From contig WFZM01000049.1 in NCBI GenBank assembly GCA_015489565.1, forward strand, positions 1 to 18,131: a stretch of DNA of 18,131 nucleotides, read 5' to 3'. A model generated the notes under the pieces. The model worked only from the letters and a program-made list of their open reading frames with translations. It was not told where the DNA came from and did no database searches. Shown piece by piece: positions 1 through 6,205 of this stretch. Within the stretch, counting starts at the first letter, position 1. Every line of letters begins with the position of its first letter. Source of the stretch: Patescibacteria group bacterium. GTDB lineage: Bacteria; Patescibacteriota; Minisyncoccia; Phycocordibacterales; UBA2100. The position numbers and the translations under genes are program-made.

Positions 1-1
1 C

Positions 2-118
2 ATGAATACGGAAGAAAAGATAATCCGGGCTACTCTTAAAAAAGAGCAGGAAAAAATCTTGGAGGAGCTTCTTTACAAAAATTTGATTACGGAAAATATA
101 ATGAAAAATTATAATTAA
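2..118 (+). CDS. C-terminal tail of an unidentified protein (partial)
   Basis: A reading frame is open from the first bases of the window to a TAA at 116-118. It encodes 38 residues from the ATG at base 2, very rich in Glu, Lys, Ile and Leu and predicted to be helical; it contains KKEQEKILEELL and ends in MKNYN. The ATG at base 2 may be an internal methionine, so this is more likely the end of a longer gene than a complete one. No family can be assigned. The next gene starts 57 bases downstream on the same strand and appears to have its own promoter. Confidence 0.4.
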   Translation: MNTEEKIIRATLKKEQEKILEELLYKNLITENIMKNYN

Positions 119-157
119 ACTTAAAGTGCGCTTTTTAGACTTGAAAATCGTTTTTTT

Positions 158-166
158 TGCGATAAT
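158..166 (+). promoter_or_regulatory. Extended -10 promoter, TGCGATAAT
   Basis: TGC followed by GATAAT fits an extended -10 element (TGN plus a TATAAT-like box). It ends 8 bases before the ATG at 175, so the predicted transcript has essentially no leader. No Shine-Dalgarno sequence is visible. A TTGAAA at 141-146 lies only 14 bases upstream of the -10, which is too close for a normal -35. Confidence 0.45.
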
Positions 167-174
167 GTCCATAT

Positions 175-675
175 ATGGGGAAAAGAAATTATAATGAAAT
201 CAAAATTTTAAGTCTATCTTTATTATTTGGATTAACACTCGCAGCCGGCTTTAGCTTCGCTTGGAATGCTGTTTGGCACGGTACCAGATGGATACAAAGC
301 GGTAAAATTATAGGACCACGAGAAATAGCTGAAAACTTTGAGTATTTAAAGCAAGAATTAGATAATTTGAAGACAGTAGTTAATAACTTAGCTGGATCCA
401 ACGCCAGCAGTAGCTCCATAAACATAGACGATCTGCCAAGTGGCACGGTTATAGCAGGATGTTTAAATATTGATCGATATTCAGGCTATAGATACACTCG
501 TTGCTGGGGCGGTGCAAAAATAATAAGAGTGGGCAGAGGGTATGCCAAATGTCCACCTGCTAGCACTGGATATAGTTTTGAGGCTTCTGCTGACAGGCCA
601 GCGTCTCCATACCGGTCAGGATATACATACGAACCCAAAAGACCCAAAGAACACGTTCTGTGTGTCAAAAACTAA
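175..675 (+). CDS. Secreted protein with WNAVWHGT N-terminal module (family member 1)
   Basis: This 166-aa protein of unknown function has an N-terminal signal or anchor: a basic start (MGKRNYNEIK), a hydrophobic stretch at about residues 11-29, then WNAVWHGTRWIQSGKII at about 30-46. Residues about 48-75 (REIAENFEYLKQELDNLK) look helical or coiled-coil and lead into a Ser/Asn linker. The C-terminal half holds four cysteines (in AGC, TRC, AKC and VLC), an even number compatible with disulfides outside the cell. The signal-plus-WHGT module closely matches the protein at 5499-6152, down to a 23-base identical stretch (259-281 against 5592-5614), while the C-terminal halves differ. Proteins with this kind of start are common in Parcubacteria and have been compared with pilus-tip or tail-fibre-like surface proteins; that role is inference. 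The ATG at 175 is supported by the promoter just upstream. Confidence 0.75.
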   Translation: MGKRNYNEIKILSLSLLFGLTLAAGFSFAWNAVWHGTRWIQSGKIIGPREIAENFEYLKQELDNLKTVVNNLAGSNASSSSINIDDLPSGTVIAGCLNIDRYSGYRYTRCWGGAKIIRVGRGYAKCPPASTGYSFEASADRPASPYRSGYTYEPKRPKEHVLCVKN

Positions 676-736
676 ATCAAGGTTAAATTATTTCTAATCT
701 CAAGACAAGATTTAAAAAATGGAGTTGAGTATAATA

Positions 737-978
737 TCAGAATTTTTTGTATGCAGAACTTCCACGCCTGCCGATAAAAATAAGTCTATACTCTTTTGTT
801 TTTTCAAACACCAGTCTGATTTTACCAACACGAACACGATACAAATTTTTGTGCCCTTTCATTCTTTTTACATCCAGTCCATCAAGATTACTACCCTTAC
901 AGAATTTAGGACAACAGAAACACGCTTCGCCTCTTTTTTGTTGAGCCTTTTAAAGAACTTTGTTGCCTTATCAACCAT
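737..978 (-). pseudogene. RelE/ParE-family toxin with a one-base frameshift
   Basis: The ATG at 978 overlaps the end of the antitoxin by 8 bases, the usual arrangement of a type II TA pair. The first frame reads MVDKATKFFKRLNKKEAKR...LNSV and then runs into a stop after 36 residues. From about base 893 the homology continues in another frame as GSNLDGLDVKRMKGHKNLYR, then VRVGKIRLVFEKT and FIGRRGSSAYKKF, ending at TGA 737-739. That is the core and C-terminus of a RelE/ParE ribonuclease-fold toxin. The span is 242 bases, one short of 81 codons. One extra A in the run near 893-899 would restore an 80-aa toxin. The gene is therefore inactivated, or the base is a sequencing error. No classic slippery heptamer is present that would suggest programmed frameshifting. 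Confidence 0.82.
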
Positions 979-1234
979 GTGCTTTCTTTAAAGCTTTTAA
1001 AGCATCATCAACAGATATCCCACCTGGGTCAATTTCACGAAAGTCTATTACAGTCTCCCATTCACCTTCATCTCCCCATTCCTCAACAGGCACAATTTTA
1101 AAAACAGGTTTTGATTTGCGAAGCACCGTAAAACTTCGCCCTTTATTAACGACACTAATAAATGTATCCATATTTTCACGAAGCTCTCGCAAACCTACTA
1201 GGTTGGTCTTTGGAATTGATTTTGTTTTGCTCAT
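971..1234 (-). CDS. Phd/YefM-family (prevent-host-death) antitoxin
   Basis: This 87-aa antitoxin of a type II TA module would bind its own promoter through the N-terminal Phd/YefM fold and neutralise a RelE-type toxin through its C-terminal tail. The fold is recognisable from LRELRENMDTFISVVNKG (about residues 14-31) followed by the strand pattern SFTVLRKSKPVFKIVPV (about 34-50). The tail is acidic and helical (IDFREIDPGGISVDDALKAL). The toxin frame begins inside the last codons. The toxin is frameshifted, so this antitoxin may now be an orphan. No clear Shine-Dalgarno sequence lies before the ATG at 1234, and the 111-base gap upstream holds no convincing -10/-35 pair. Confidence 0.85.
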   Translation of the reverse strand: MSKTKSIPKTNLVGLRELRENMDTFISVVNKGRSFTVLRKSKPVFKIVPVEEWGDEGEWETVIDFREIDPGGISVDDALKALKKAHG

Positions 1235-1345
1235 ATATACAGGTTTAACATAAGATAAACATTCTGCAAGGGTAAAATTTTTTATTTATCATCTATTATT
1301 TCTCATCTACTAAAGCCTCCCAAACAAATTCTCCTGCTTTTTGTT

Positions 1346-1630
1346 TTAAGCACTTTTTAATTTACCTTTGGTATATTTGTGAATTATGGAGGTAAGCAGT
1401 GTTTGATACGGCACACCCTCTTCTGCGGCACGCGCTTTAAGTCGCAAAAGATCCTGCTTCGTGATGCGAATGCTGATCTGCTCGGTTTTTTTGCGGGCAT
1501 CGGCAAAAAGCTTTGAATACCTTTCTAGCTCGCTCTTGTCTATTTCACTTGGTACAGCAACATCTTCCCAGCTTTTAATTAACTGTTCTTCGTCTTTATC
1601 AAAATATTTATTTTTCTTTTGTTTGTTCAT
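1346..1630 (-). CDS. CopG/ribbon-helix-helix antitoxin (COG5304-like)
   Basis: This 94-aa protein is the likely antitoxin of the toxin gene it overlaps. The N-terminal half (about residues 1-45) is charged and helical. The C-terminal half carries the ribbon-helix-helix DNA-binding segment: the strand QISIRITKQDLLRLKARAAE (about 51-70) and then EGVPYQTLLTSIIHKYTKGKL. The 'EG-PYQTLI-SI-HKY--G-L' ending is characteristic of COG5304 antitoxins that pair with COG2929 toxins. Its start lies within the last 23 bases of the upstream toxin gene, so the two should be translationally coupled. In this family the antitoxin normally represses the operon; the inverted repeats at 1944-1972 are a candidate operator. 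Confidence 0.8.
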   Translation of the reverse strand: MNKQKKNKYFDKDEEQLIKSWEDVAVPSEIDKSELERYSKLFADARKKTEQISIRITKQDLLRLKARAAEEGVPYQTLLTSIIHKYTKGKLKSA

Positions 1631-1904
1631 ATTTATTTTTATTAACCAATAATTTTAAAAATTTTCTGTTTGGGAAAATCGTTTTTAAAAATATTTTTTC
1701 TTTATCTTCCACAAACGGAACACAGAATGTGTAATTGTCTATATTAACCACAAACATTTTCTGATTCAGATATTTCTTTTTGTTTGGATGCTCAATCACC
1801 GCAAGCAAATTACCGCTTTCTATCGCCACAAGCACATCCTCAAATGAAATATCTCTATTAATTTTCAGCCAAATATTTTTGTCTTCATTCCAATCAATTT
1901 TCAT
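1608..1904 (-). CDS. BrnT-like (COG2929) type II toxin
   Basis: This 98-aa toxin gene is the first gene of a toxin-then-antitoxin operon. The N-terminus KIDWNEDKNIWLK with ISFEDVLVAIESG (about residues 2-31) matches the 'WN-EKN-WLK--R-ISFEDV' opening of COG2929/BrnT-like proteins. The middle (VIEHPNKKKYLNQKMFVVNI, then YTFCVPFVEDKEKIFLKTI, to about residue 78) matches the rest of the domain, which has a RelE-like fold and acts as an RNase in studied members. RNase activity here is inference. A near-consensus promoter lies directly upstream (1923-1950), giving a leader of only about 11 bases without a Shine-Dalgarno sequence. Confidence 0.78.
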   Translation of the reverse strand: MKIDWNEDKNIWLKINRDISFEDVLVAIESGNLLAVIEHPNKKKYLNQKMFVVNIDNYTFCVPFVEDKEKIFLKTIFPNRKFLKLLVNKNKYEQTKEK

Positions 1905-1922
1905 AAATCACAAACCGCTTAC

Positions 1923-1950
1923 ATTATAGCGTTTATGCAAAAAATGTCAA
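1923..1950 (-). promoter_or_regulatory. Near-consensus sigma-70 promoter of the COG2929/COG5304 operon
   Basis: Reading the minus strand, a perfect TTGACA (1950-1945) is followed by a 16-base spacer and a perfect TATAAT (1928-1923), 18 bases before the toxin ATG at 1904. It is the strongest promoter match in the window. A strong promoter under tight repression is typical of TA operons. Confidence 0.85.
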
Positions 1951-1972
1951 TACATTGTATATACGCTGACAT
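1944..1972. promoter_or_regulatory. Inverted repeats over the TA promoter, candidate operator
   Basis: ATGTCA at 1944-1949 is mirrored by TGACAT at 1967-1972. Between them ATACA-T-TGTAT (1950-1960) forms an 11-base palindrome. Both overlap or abut the -35 box. Ribbon-helix-helix antitoxins bind short inverted repeats at such positions, so autoregulation by the 94-aa antitoxin is plausible. No binding is shown by the sequence itself. Confidence 0.45.
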
Positions 1973-1975
1973 ATA

Positions 1976-2503
1976 TTACTTTCTATATTTTTTATTCATC
2001 TCCCGCATATTTTTTTCATAATCTGCAAAACTACTCAGCCCGGCTCCTCTCCTTCTTTCATCTAAATTCTCAGGATCTTCTATTGGTCTTGCTTGAAACA
2101 CGCCATTTTCATCTGCAAAAAACTGTGTTCCGTACAGTTGTGGCCTTCCTGTGTTTACCCTTACCCTGTCTTCTAAATATGCAATATTCTTAGGGTTTAC
2201 AGATTTGCGGTCTTTTTCGTACTCAGCCTTCATCAATACCAAACACTCTGCTTGAAATTCAGGGTCATGGTCTGCGTGTTGTGCTATAAGCCAAGCAGCA
2301 TTTGATGCGTACCCTCCAACTTTTTCAACGGTCGGCCAGCCATGGTTTTTAATGATTTCTTTTAGTTCTTCCGTGTTTTTCTCATCAACACTTCTGTCCA
2401 TAGCGCCGGACTGGCGCATTCTTTGGTCGGCTATTGCCATTTTTAAAAGGCGATGTTTTAGATTTATTCTCTCGTTGATTTTATTGTGACCTTCTTCTAT
2501 CAT
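1976..2503 (-). CDS. DUF6624 family protein
   Basis: This 175-aa cytoplasmic protein has no signal peptide or membrane span. The central block matches the DUF6624 pattern: paired charged helices with D-R, then NTEELKEIIKNHGWPTVEKV (about residues 43-62), GGYASNAAWLIAQHADHDPE (about 63-82), then Q-E-L. A later segment, VNTGRPQLYGTQFFADENG (about 116-134), is also typical: family members have 'G-PQ-YGTQ' followed by a short strand. The biochemical role of the family is not known to me; the conserved His and Asp residues in QHADHD could be functional. Its ATG lies one base past the metG stop, so it is almost certainly co-transcribed and coupled with metG. Confidence 0.75.
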   Translation of the reverse strand: MIEEGHNKINERINLKHRLLKMAIADQRMRQSGAMDRSVDEKNTEELKEIIKNHGWPTVEKVGGYASNAAWLIAQHADHDPEFQAECLVLMKAEYEKDRKSVNPKNIAYLEDRVRVNTGRPQLYGTQFFADENGVFQARPIEDPENLDERRRGAGLSSFADYEKNMREMNKKYRK

Positions 2504-2504
2504 T

Positions 2505-3971
2505 TTACGTCAATCTCTTAAATAAATTCTCCGGTTTTTTGTTTTCTTTGATTGCCTTTTTTATAATTTCGGCGCTCTGTGGCATAAACGGCTCTAAATA
2601 GCCGGCTATTTCATAAAGACCGTGGACCAAATCTGTAATGATTTTTTGTCCCGCCTCTTTGTCTGTTTTAACAACTTTGAAAGGTTCTGTGTCTGTTATA
2701 AGCTGGTCAAGATCGGCGATAAGTGCCCAAATCATATCCATCGCTTCGTTGAATTTGAAGTTTTCCATTGCTTGCACAAAATTATCGCCCCACTCTTTGT
2801 CTTCCACTTTCACAGGCACGTCAAGATGAGTCTGAGCCATTTTCATCACGCGGGCGGTCAAGTTGCCAAGCCCGTTTACTAAATTCGCCGTGTACCACTC
2901 GTCCATTTTATCCCAAGTAAGGTCTGAATCATCTGTCGGATGGACATGGCGAAGTAAAATATAGCGTGTTGCATCTACTCCATAGCGCTCTGTAAGCTCG
3001 CTAGGCGCTATGACGTTACCAATTGACTTGCTCATTTTTCTGCCGCCACTGTTTATAAATCCGTGGTAAAATACCGTATCCGTATTTTTAATGCCCGCAG
3101 ACAAAAGCATGGCTTGCCACATAACAGACTGGAACTTTACTTGGTCTTTGCCGGCCATTTGGATTGTGTATCCACTTTGCCAGAATTTTTTAAAGTTACC
3201 ACTTTCATTCGGATAATCCAAAGTTGAAATATAGTTTGAGAGCGCGTCAAACCACACATACATGACTTGCGATTTGTCACCTGGGACGGGAATACCCCAA
3301 GAAAGTCTGTTTGCCGGGCGCGAGATACTAAAGTCATCCAGATTTTCCAAAATTTCAAAAGCTTCTTTGCGCCTCCACTCCGGAATTACAGCTTCTTTTT
3401 TATTTAAATATTCTCTTAGTGCGTCTTTGTAATTACTTAGCTTGAAAAAGTAATTTTCTTCTTTCACCTCTTCCAATTGCTTACCCAAATGGTGCGGACA
3501 ATGCCCGCTCTCGTCAAGCTCCGATTCTTTAAGAAAGGCCTCACAACCGACACAATAAAGACCGGTGTAGCTTTTTTTGTAAATGTCACCTTTTTCTTCC
3601 GCTAAAGTCCAAAGTTTCTGCGCTGCTTTTATGTGGTTCTCATCTGTAGTGCGAATAAATCTGTCCACTGATAAATTGAGTAAGTCTTTCAAGGTTTTAA
3701 ACTCTGCAGCAAACTTGTCCACGTATTCTTGCTCTGACTGCCCGGCTTTTTTGGCCGCATCTGCTAATTTTTGACCATGCTCATCGGTGCCGGTATTAAA
3801 GAATACTTCTTTGTCGAGAATGCGATAAAAACGCGCCAGGCTGTCCGCCTGCACAATCTCCAACGCAAAGCCTACATGTGGACTTGCGTTCACGTACGGC
3901 AAGGTGGTTGTTATATACACCGCCTTTTTTTTGTTTATATCCTTTTCTATTTGATTATTTTCTTTTAACAT
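2505..3971 (-). CDS. metG: Methionyl-tRNA synthetase (class I)
   Basis: The enzyme charges tRNA-Met with methionine in the cytoplasm. At 488 aa it is the short form, lacking the C-terminal EMAP-like tRNA-binding domain. The Rossmann fold opens with VYITTTLPYVNASPHVGFAL; HVGF (residues 32-35) is the HIGH motif. TGTDEHGQK follows at about 60-68. The connective peptide holds one zinc knuckle (C140, C143, C158, H161). YVWFDALSNYIS and KMSKS (residues 312-316) complete the catalytic core, and the C-terminal helices form the anticodon-binding domain. The start at 3971 has no Shine-Dalgarno sequence. An AT-rich stretch including TATATT lies about 20 bases upstream but no clear -35 is seen. The DUF6624 gene follows after one base. 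Confidence 0.97.
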   Translation of the reverse strand: MLKENNQIEKDINKKKAVYITTTLPYVNASPHVGFALEIVQADSLARFYRILDKEVFFNTGTDEHGQKLADAAKKAGQSEQEYVDKFAAEFKTLKDLLNLSVDRFIRTTDENHIKAAQKLWTLAEEKGDIYKKSYTGLYCVGCEAFLKESELDESGHCPHHLGKQLEEVKEENYFFKLSNYKDALREYLNKKEAVIPEWRRKEAFEILENLDDFSISRPANRLSWGIPVPGDKSQVMYVWFDALSNYISTLDYPNESGNFKKFWQSGYTIQMAGKDQVKFQSVMWQAMLLSAGIKNTDTVFYHGFINSGGRKMSKSIGNVIAPSELTERYGVDATRYILLRHVHPTDDSDLTWDKMDEWYTANLVNGLGNLTARVMKMAQTHLDVPVKVEDKEWGDNFVQAMENFKFNEAMDMIWALIADLDQLITDTEPFKVVKTDKEAGQKIITDLVHGLYEIAGYLEPFMPQSAEIIKKAIKENKKPENLFKRLT

Positions 3972-4022
3972 ATTTTATTTTTGTTATAATATACCCAAAC
4001 GATGAAAATGCGTTCCAAAAGA

Positions 4023-4265
4023 CTAACGGTCTGCGGGGCGCTTTTTACTTTTCTCAAGTTTACTTCTAATCTCGTCTAAAAATACTATATTACCACCGGC
4101 AGATACTTTCAATAAAAGCGAACGCCAGCTGCGTTTAACCGACAGCACTGCTCTCAACTTTCCCCTTGATTCAAACTCATCCACAAGCAGAGCAAAACTG
4201 CCATTACTTGTAACTATAAGCGCCTTATCAAAATTTGCAAGATTTCTCATCGCGAACACTACCAT
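4023..4265 (-). pseudogene. Truncated, decayed NYN-domain fragment
   Basis: The 80-aa ORF matches only the second half of an NYN (PIN-like RNase) domain: NFDKALIVTSNGSFALLVDE, then GKLRAVLSV, SWRSLLLKV and IVFLDEIRSKLEKSKK. It aligns with residues 80 onward of the intact NYN protein at 13297-13788. In-frame homology continues upstream of the annotated ATG to about base 4292 (KRRGDNFAF), so the ATG is probably internal. No N-terminal half with the usual FIDGQN motif exists, because the transporter gene ends at 4338. Two acidic positions of the intact protein are also lost: D85 aligns with Phe and D110 (SGDGN) with Asn. It is probably a remnant with no nuclease activity. A retained RNA- or protein-binding role cannot be excluded. 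Confidence 0.65.
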
Positions 4266-4337
4266 AAATGCAAAATTATCCCCCCTTCTTTTTTGACATA
4301 TTTTTGAGCTTGAAGCTTTGACTGTGGCAAATTATTG

Positions 4338-5381
4338 TCAGCCCGGCCTGCTTTTTAAGTTTTTGCTTTCCACTTTTTTGCTTTTACCCCAGTCATTAAA
4401 TACTTCTTGAAAAACCGCAGCAAGCGGAATGGAAAGCAAAATACCCAAGATGCCCGCCAGCTTTGCTCCAATAAGTAAAGCCAGAATAGAAATAATCGGG
4501 GGTACACCCACCACCTTGGTAACCACCAAAGGGTATATCAAGTGATTTTCAAACTGTTGGATTATAAGATAAAGAGCAAGAACCATCAAAGCCAACGGAA
4601 ATCCGCCCGACACATAAGCTATTGCTATAGCCGGTATGGCCGAAAGTATTGGGCCAAAAACAGGTATGAGCTCAAAAACCGCAGCGACTGTAGCAAGTGC
4701 CAAAGCATGCGGAACATCAAGAATCAAGAGACCCAAATAAACCAAAACACCTATTAAAACGGCCAAAAGAACTTGTCCTTGCATCCAAAGACCTATTTTT
4801 TCTTGTGAACGAGTCCAAAGATCAAGTATATAATCTTCATATTCTTTCGGACTAAGAACTCGTAAGAATTCTTCTATCCCTTTCTCGTTTATGGCAAAGT
4901 AAAAAGAAAAAATCACTATCAAAATAAAACTCATTATGCCACCGAATACCAGCCCGATAGCGCCCAAGAAATTTCCCTCTTGTACTCCTTGCAAAAGTGA
5001 GTTGACCTGCTCGGACAGATTGCCGAAAGAAGCGCCCAGCTTAGCCGACTCGGACGCCCCGCTACCTAAGGTATTTAGATATCCCGGTATAGACTTTAAA
5101 AGACCACTGGTCTCTTGCAGTATGGGAGGAAGAAGCATGAATATAACAACAAAAAATACCGAGAAAAATACCGTATAAACAAAAAGAGTTGCAAGAGTCC
5201 TGGGGACTTTTCGCTTTCGCAAAGAGACAATAGCCGGCTCGGTAGCAGATGCTATAACCAAAGACGCAAGAACAATGAGCACCAAGTCACGCAAAAACCA
5301 GAGCATATAGACTCCGGCTAAAAGTAAAATAACTCTTAGCACGGTGGAGCTGGGGATATTTATGTCCAATTGCTTATTCAC
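4338..5381 (-). CDS. AI-2E/PerM (UPF0118) family membrane transporter
   Basis: This polytopic inner-membrane protein has 347 aa from the GTG at 5381. The family includes E. coli TqsA (AI-2 exporter) and many proteins of unsettled substrate, so only the family is assigned. The layout is typical: two hydrophobic segments near the N-terminus (VILLLAGVYMLWFL, VLIVLASLVIASATEPAIV), a third span, a hydrophilic amphipathic stretch (about residues 95-140), a further span (IGLVFGGIMSFILIVIFSFYF), and a C-terminal cluster. That cluster holds the family signatures ELIPVFGPILSAIPAIA and NHLIYPLVVTKVVGVPP. The frame could be opened at a TTG at 5408, but the promoter -10 box lies inside that extension and the GTG at 5381 falls at the expected transcription start, so GTG is preferred. 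The gene diverges from the secreted protein at 5499. Confidence 0.9.
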   Translation of the reverse strand: MNKQLDINIPSSTVLRVILLLAGVYMLWFLRDLVLIVLASLVIASATEPAIVSLRKRKVPRTLATLFVYTVFFSVFFVVIFMLLPPILQETSGLLKSIPGYLNTLGSGASESAKLGASFGNLSEQVNSLLQGVQEGNFLGAIGLVFGGIMSFILIVIFSFYFAINEKGIEEFLRVLSPKEYEDYILDLWTRSQEKIGLWMQGQVLLAVLIGVLVYLGLLILDVPHALALATVAAVFELIPVFGPILSAIPAIAIAYVSGGFPLALMVLALYLIIQQFENHLIYPLVVTKVVGVPPIISILALLIGAKLAGILGILLSIPLAAVFQEVFNDWGKSKKVESKNLKSRPG

Positions 5382-5387
5382 AGCTTT

Positions 5388-5396
5388 ATTATAACA
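5388..5396 (-). promoter_or_regulatory. Extended -10 promoter TGTTATAAT, predicted leaderless
   Basis: The minus strand reads TGT-TATAAT and then six bases to the GTG at 5381, so transcription should begin at or next to the start codon. No good -35 is seen, as expected for extended -10 promoters. This decides the start of the transporter gene. Confidence 0.6.
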
Positions 5397-5498
5397 AATT
5401 TGTGGCAAGTGTATAGAAAGGCAAAGTTATATTTTGTTTTAAATAAATAGTGTGGATAAAATACTTGTAAAAAAGTTTTTTTATGGGAAAATATTTCT

Positions 5499-6152
5499 AT
5501 GAAAATAAAAGAGCTTTTTGCTAATTTGAATATTAAAAACTGGGTATTATCACTTACTATAGGAATAGTCTTTGCTGTGAGTCTAAGTTTTGCTTGGAAT
5601 GCTGTTTGGCACGGGACCAACTGGGTCCAGACAGGTAAAATTATCACTTCCAGGGAAATAGCTGAAAACCTTGAGTTTTTGTATCAGCGCGCAGGTAAAT
5701 TGCCGGCCGGAGGTTGTCAGAACTCGGGTGAGGTCCTTCAGTGGGATGGAGCGCAGTTTATTTGCGCCACCGTCTCCGGAGGATCCTCGAGTGCCTGTTC
5801 TAATACAAATACGGTACTTGCAAACGGCTCCGGTACCAGCAACACTGTTGGCGATTGTTTAAGTGCAGGTGGTACTGCTGTAGATACTACAGATGGATGC
5901 TTATGTAAAATGTCAAGAACCACGCTTTCCTGTCCTAGTGGTTGGACGCGAGTTTCAAACTGGTCGGAAACCGTAGGTATAAACTGTGGTGGTGGTGATT
6001 GGTGTAGTACTTCATGTTACACTGGCCAACATGTATTTGCCAACAGACAAGTAGAAACCTGCTATTATAATGGCTCTTGTGCAAACGGTGATTGTGCTTA
6101 TTGTTCTTCAATGACCTGTAAGGCTAGAATATCAGCTGTAGGATGCAAATAA
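5499..6152 (+). CDS. Secreted Cys-rich protein with WNAVWHGT N-terminal module (family member 2)
   Basis: This 217-aa exported protein of unknown function has a basic N-terminus, a hydrophobic stretch (about residues 16-32, VLSLTIGIVFAVSLSFA), then WNAVWHGTNWVQTGKII and REIAENLEFLYQ, nearly identical to the protein at 175-675. Next come LPAGGCQNSGEVLQWDGAQF and CATV, resembling the 'G-VLKW-G--W-CA' linker of some bacterial pilus-tip and tail-fibre-like proteins. The rest contains most of the 16 cysteines, concentrated at the end (WCSTSC, SCANGDCAYCSSMTCK); an even count in an exported protein suggests several disulfides. The ATG at 5499 lies just past an AT-rich stretch with no Shine-Dalgarno sequence. 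Adhesin or minor pilin-like roles are inference. Confidence 0.75.
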   Translation: MKIKELFANLNIKNWVLSLTIGIVFAVSLSFAWNAVWHGTNWVQTGKIITSREIAENLEFLYQRAGKLPAGGCQNSGEVLQWDGAQFICATVSGGSSSACSNTNTVLANGSGTSNTVGDCLSAGGTAVDTTDGCLCKMSRTTLSCPSGWTRVSNWSETVGINCGGGDWCSTSCYTGQHVFANRQVETCYYNGSCANGDCAYCSSMTCKARISAVGCK

Positions 6153-6205
6153 CGCTATCAAGGACTATACTCTCCCCAAATACCCTACTTGCATAAAAAC
6201 CTTAA

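Noticed and set aside
141..166. Standard -35/-10 promoter TTGAAA with GATAAT before the first secreted-protein gene
   Set aside because: The spacer is only 14 bases; the extended -10 alone explains the site better.
893..899. Programmed -1 frameshift in the RelE gene
   Set aside because: The switch region lacks an X-XXY-YYZ slippery heptamer, and RelE toxins are not known to need frameshifting; a mutation or sequencing error is simpler.
719..991. 90-codon plus-strand frame
   Set aside because: It is antisense to the toxin and the antitoxin end, whose homology is clear on the minus strand; the composition is not protein-like.
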